Shown piece after piece: positions 4,734 through 6,251 of a DNA stretch of 6,251 bases. The DNA lies in contig JAHZHX010000007.1 in assembly GCA_019420065.1 (NCBI GenBank), positions 48,018 to 54,268 on the forward strand, read 5' to 3'. The number at the start of each line of letters is the position of its first letter. The stretch's first letter is position 1. The notes below the pieces were generated by a model. The model was not told where the DNA came from and ran no database searches. It saw only the letters and a list, made by a program, of their open reading frames with translations. The position numbers were made by a program, and so were the translations under genes. The DNA is from Clostridiales bacterium (lineage in GTDB: Bacteria > Bacillota > Clostridia > Christensenellales > Aristaeellaceae).

Positions 4734-6251
4734 TTATTTAACCACAATGTTGAGCAGGCGGCCGGGTACGAAAATGAACTTCATGATCTGCTTATTGCCT
4801 ACCGCTTCCTGCACGGCGGGATGGCTGCGCAGCATATCGCCCTGCTCGCGGGTGAGGCCGGCGGGCACCATGATGCGGCCGCGGATTTTGCCATTGATCT
4901 GAATGGCGATTTCCACCTCGTCCTTGACCATGGCCTGTTCGTCGTATTCCGGCCAGGACTGGGTGTAGATGGGCGCGCCATAGCCTTGAAGCTCCCAGAT
5001 TTCCTCGCAGACGTGGGGGGCGACGGGGGAGAGCAGCAGCAGCAGCGCCTTGTATTCACCGCGGGTCACGCTGCCCTTTTTCACGATTTCGTTCACCAGC
5101 GTCATCATCTGGGCAATGGCGGTATTGAATTTGAGGGTGTCAAAATCTTCGGAAACCTTCTTGATGGTGGCGTGAACGGAAGCCTTGAGATCCTCGCTCA
5201 TGCCTTCGTCATCGGTGAGAATTTCCTGCAGACGCCATACGCGCTCGATGAACTTGCGGCAGCCCTTTGCGCCCGTGGTGCTCCACGGAATGGCCTGGTC
5301 GAACGCGCCCATGAACATTTCGTACATACGGAATGCGTCCGCGCCCAGCAGGTCAACCATTTCATCGGGGTTGACCACGTTGCCGCGGGATTTGCTCATT
5401 TTTTGCCCGTCGGTACCCAGCACCATGCCGTGGCTGGTGCGCTTTTTGTAGGGCTCGGCCACCGGGCAAACGCCGATATCATGCAGGAACAGGTTCCAGA
5501 AACGGCTGTAAAGCAGATGCAGCGTGGTGTGCTCCATGCCGCCGTTGTACCAGTCCACCGGCATCCAGTAGGAGAGCGCTTCCTTAGCGGCCAGCGCCAT
5601 GTCGTTCTTGGGGTCGCAGTAGCGTAGGAAATACCAGCTGCTGCCTGCCCACTGGGGCATGGTGTCGGTCTCGCGCTTGGCGTCGCCGCCGCACTTGGGG
5701 CATTTGCAGTTGACCCAATCAGTAATCTTGGACAGGGGGGATTCGCCTGTCTCGGTCGGCTCATAATTCTTTACGTCGGGCAGCAGCAGCGGCAGATCCT
5801 TTTCATCCAGGGGCACCATGCCGCAGTGCGGGCAGTGAACGATCGGGATCGGTTCGCCCCAGTAGCGCTGGCGGGCAAACACCCAGTCGCGCAGCTTGTA
5901 ATTGATTTTGCGCGCGCCAAAGCCATGCTCCTGCGCGTAATCGATGGCGGCTTTTTTGGCCTCGGCCACGTTCATGCCGTCCAGGAAGCCGGAATTGACC
6001 ATTGTGCCGGTCGCCACGTCGGAATAGCAGGCTTCCTGCACGTTTTCGCCGCCGGAAACGACCTCGATGATGGGCAGATTGAATTTTTTGGCAAAATCCC
6101 AGTCGCGTTCGTCGTGGGCGGGCACGGCCATGATCGCGCCCGTGCCGTAGGTCATCAGTACATAGTCGCTGATCCAGATGGGGATGGATTTGCCCGTCAT
6201 GGGATTGATCGCGCGCAGTCCTTTGATTTCCACGCCCGTTTTGTCCTTGTT
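4734..6251 (-). CDS. leuS: Leucyl-tRNA synthetase, C-terminal part
   Basis: This cytoplasmic class I aminoacyl-tRNA synthetase charges tRNA-Leu. About 505 C-terminal residues are present, and the reading frame stays open to the right edge, so the first ~300 residues (including the HIGH motif) lie outside. Visible parts in order: the end of the CP1 editing domain (DYVLMTYGTGAIMAVPAHDERD, with the conserved editing Asp); DWVFARQRYWGEPIPIVHCPHCG; and a Cys pair set (CPHC, CPKC) typical of the zinc-binding insertion. Then come MPQWAGSSWYFLRY, the catalytic loop KMSKS (5388-5402), the helical anticodon-binding domain, and the C-terminal tRNA-binding domain ending VPGRLLNIVVK. All key motifs are intact and no frameshift is seen. 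The stop lies 10 nt from the T-run of the hairpin element. Any upstream control such as a T-box would lie beyond the window. Confidence 0.98.
   Translation of the reverse strand, partial: NKDKTGVEIKGLRAINPMTGKSIPIWISDYVLMTYGTGAIMAVPAHDERDWDFAKKFNLPIIEVVSGGENVQEACYSDVATGTMVNSGFLDGMNVAEAKKAAIDYAQEHGFGARKINYKLRDWVFARQRYWGEPIPIVHCPHCGMVPLDEKDLPLLLPDVKNYEPTETGESPLSKITDWVNCKCPKCGGDAKRETDTMPQWAGSSWYFLRYCDPKNDMALAAKEALSYWMPVDWYNGGMEHTTLHLLYSRFWNLFLHDIGVCPVAEPYKKRTSHGMVLGTDGQKMSKSRGNVVNPDEMVDLLGADAFRMYEMFMGAFDQAIPWSTTGAKGCRKFIERVWRLQEILTDDEGMSEDLKASVHATIKKVSEDFDTLKFNTAIAQMMTLVNEIVKKGSVTRGEYKALLLLLSPVAPHVCEEIWELQGYGAPIYTQSWPEYDEQAMVKDEVEIAIQINGKIRGRIMVPAGLTREQGDMLRSHPAVQEAVGNKQIMKFIFVPGRLLNIVVK

Noticed and set aside
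4722..5627. A 301-codon rightward open frame opposite leuS
   Set aside because: It is antisense to a clear leuS gene, rich in His, Ala and Gly in the manner of a mirror frame, has no recognisable domain, and its start lies in the T-run of the terminator without a ribosome binding site.

Overview
The window looks like a chromosomal segment of a Gram-positive, probably spore-forming member of Clostridia (Bacillota). The supporting signs are strong AGGAGG-type ribosome binding sites before every complete gene, a Spo0A C-terminal DNA-binding domain, an ECF sigma factor paired with a PepSY-like membrane protein, and a firmicute-style oligopeptide ABC ATPase. No genus can be named from the sequence alone. 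Base composition is moderately GC-rich by eye, and nothing suggests a phage or plasmid.

Layout from left to right. (1) The 3' end of an oligopeptide/dipeptide ABC transporter ATPase runs rightward to 367 and meets a leftward operon at a bidirectional terminator (380-414). (2) That operon is an ECF sigma factor (2546-2022) overlapping by 11 nt a large single-pass membrane protein with PepSY-like repeats (2032-419), probably the sigma factor's partner. A candidate ECF-type promoter lies just upstream of the sigma gene. (3) A leftward Nudix hydrolase gene (3188-2742) has its own extended -10 promoter. (4) A leftward gene for a secreted SIMPL/DUF541 protein (3996-3301) ends in a clear intrinsic terminator and has a candidate ECF-type promoter (GGAAC-N16-CGTC). 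(5) A divergent rightward gene (4094-4417) encodes a stand-alone Spo0A C-terminal-like DNA-binding domain with no receiver domain and with extra cysteines. (6) Positions 4433-4722 hold no gene but are filled almost entirely by successive stem-loops, bounded by a 31-bp inverted repeat whose two ends are also outward-facing intrinsic terminators. (7) The C-terminal ~505 codons of leucyl-tRNA synthetase (leuS, leftward) run off the right edge.

How the genes may work together (inference). The sigma factor and its membrane partner look like a cell-envelope stress circuit. The matching promoter-like motifs suggest that the sigma factor drives its own operon and the exported SIMPL protein. The hairpin-packed element between the Spo0A-like gene and leuS would form the structured 3' end of both converging transcripts. 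It is the most unusual feature here and the best candidate for an undescribed repeat family or structured RNA.
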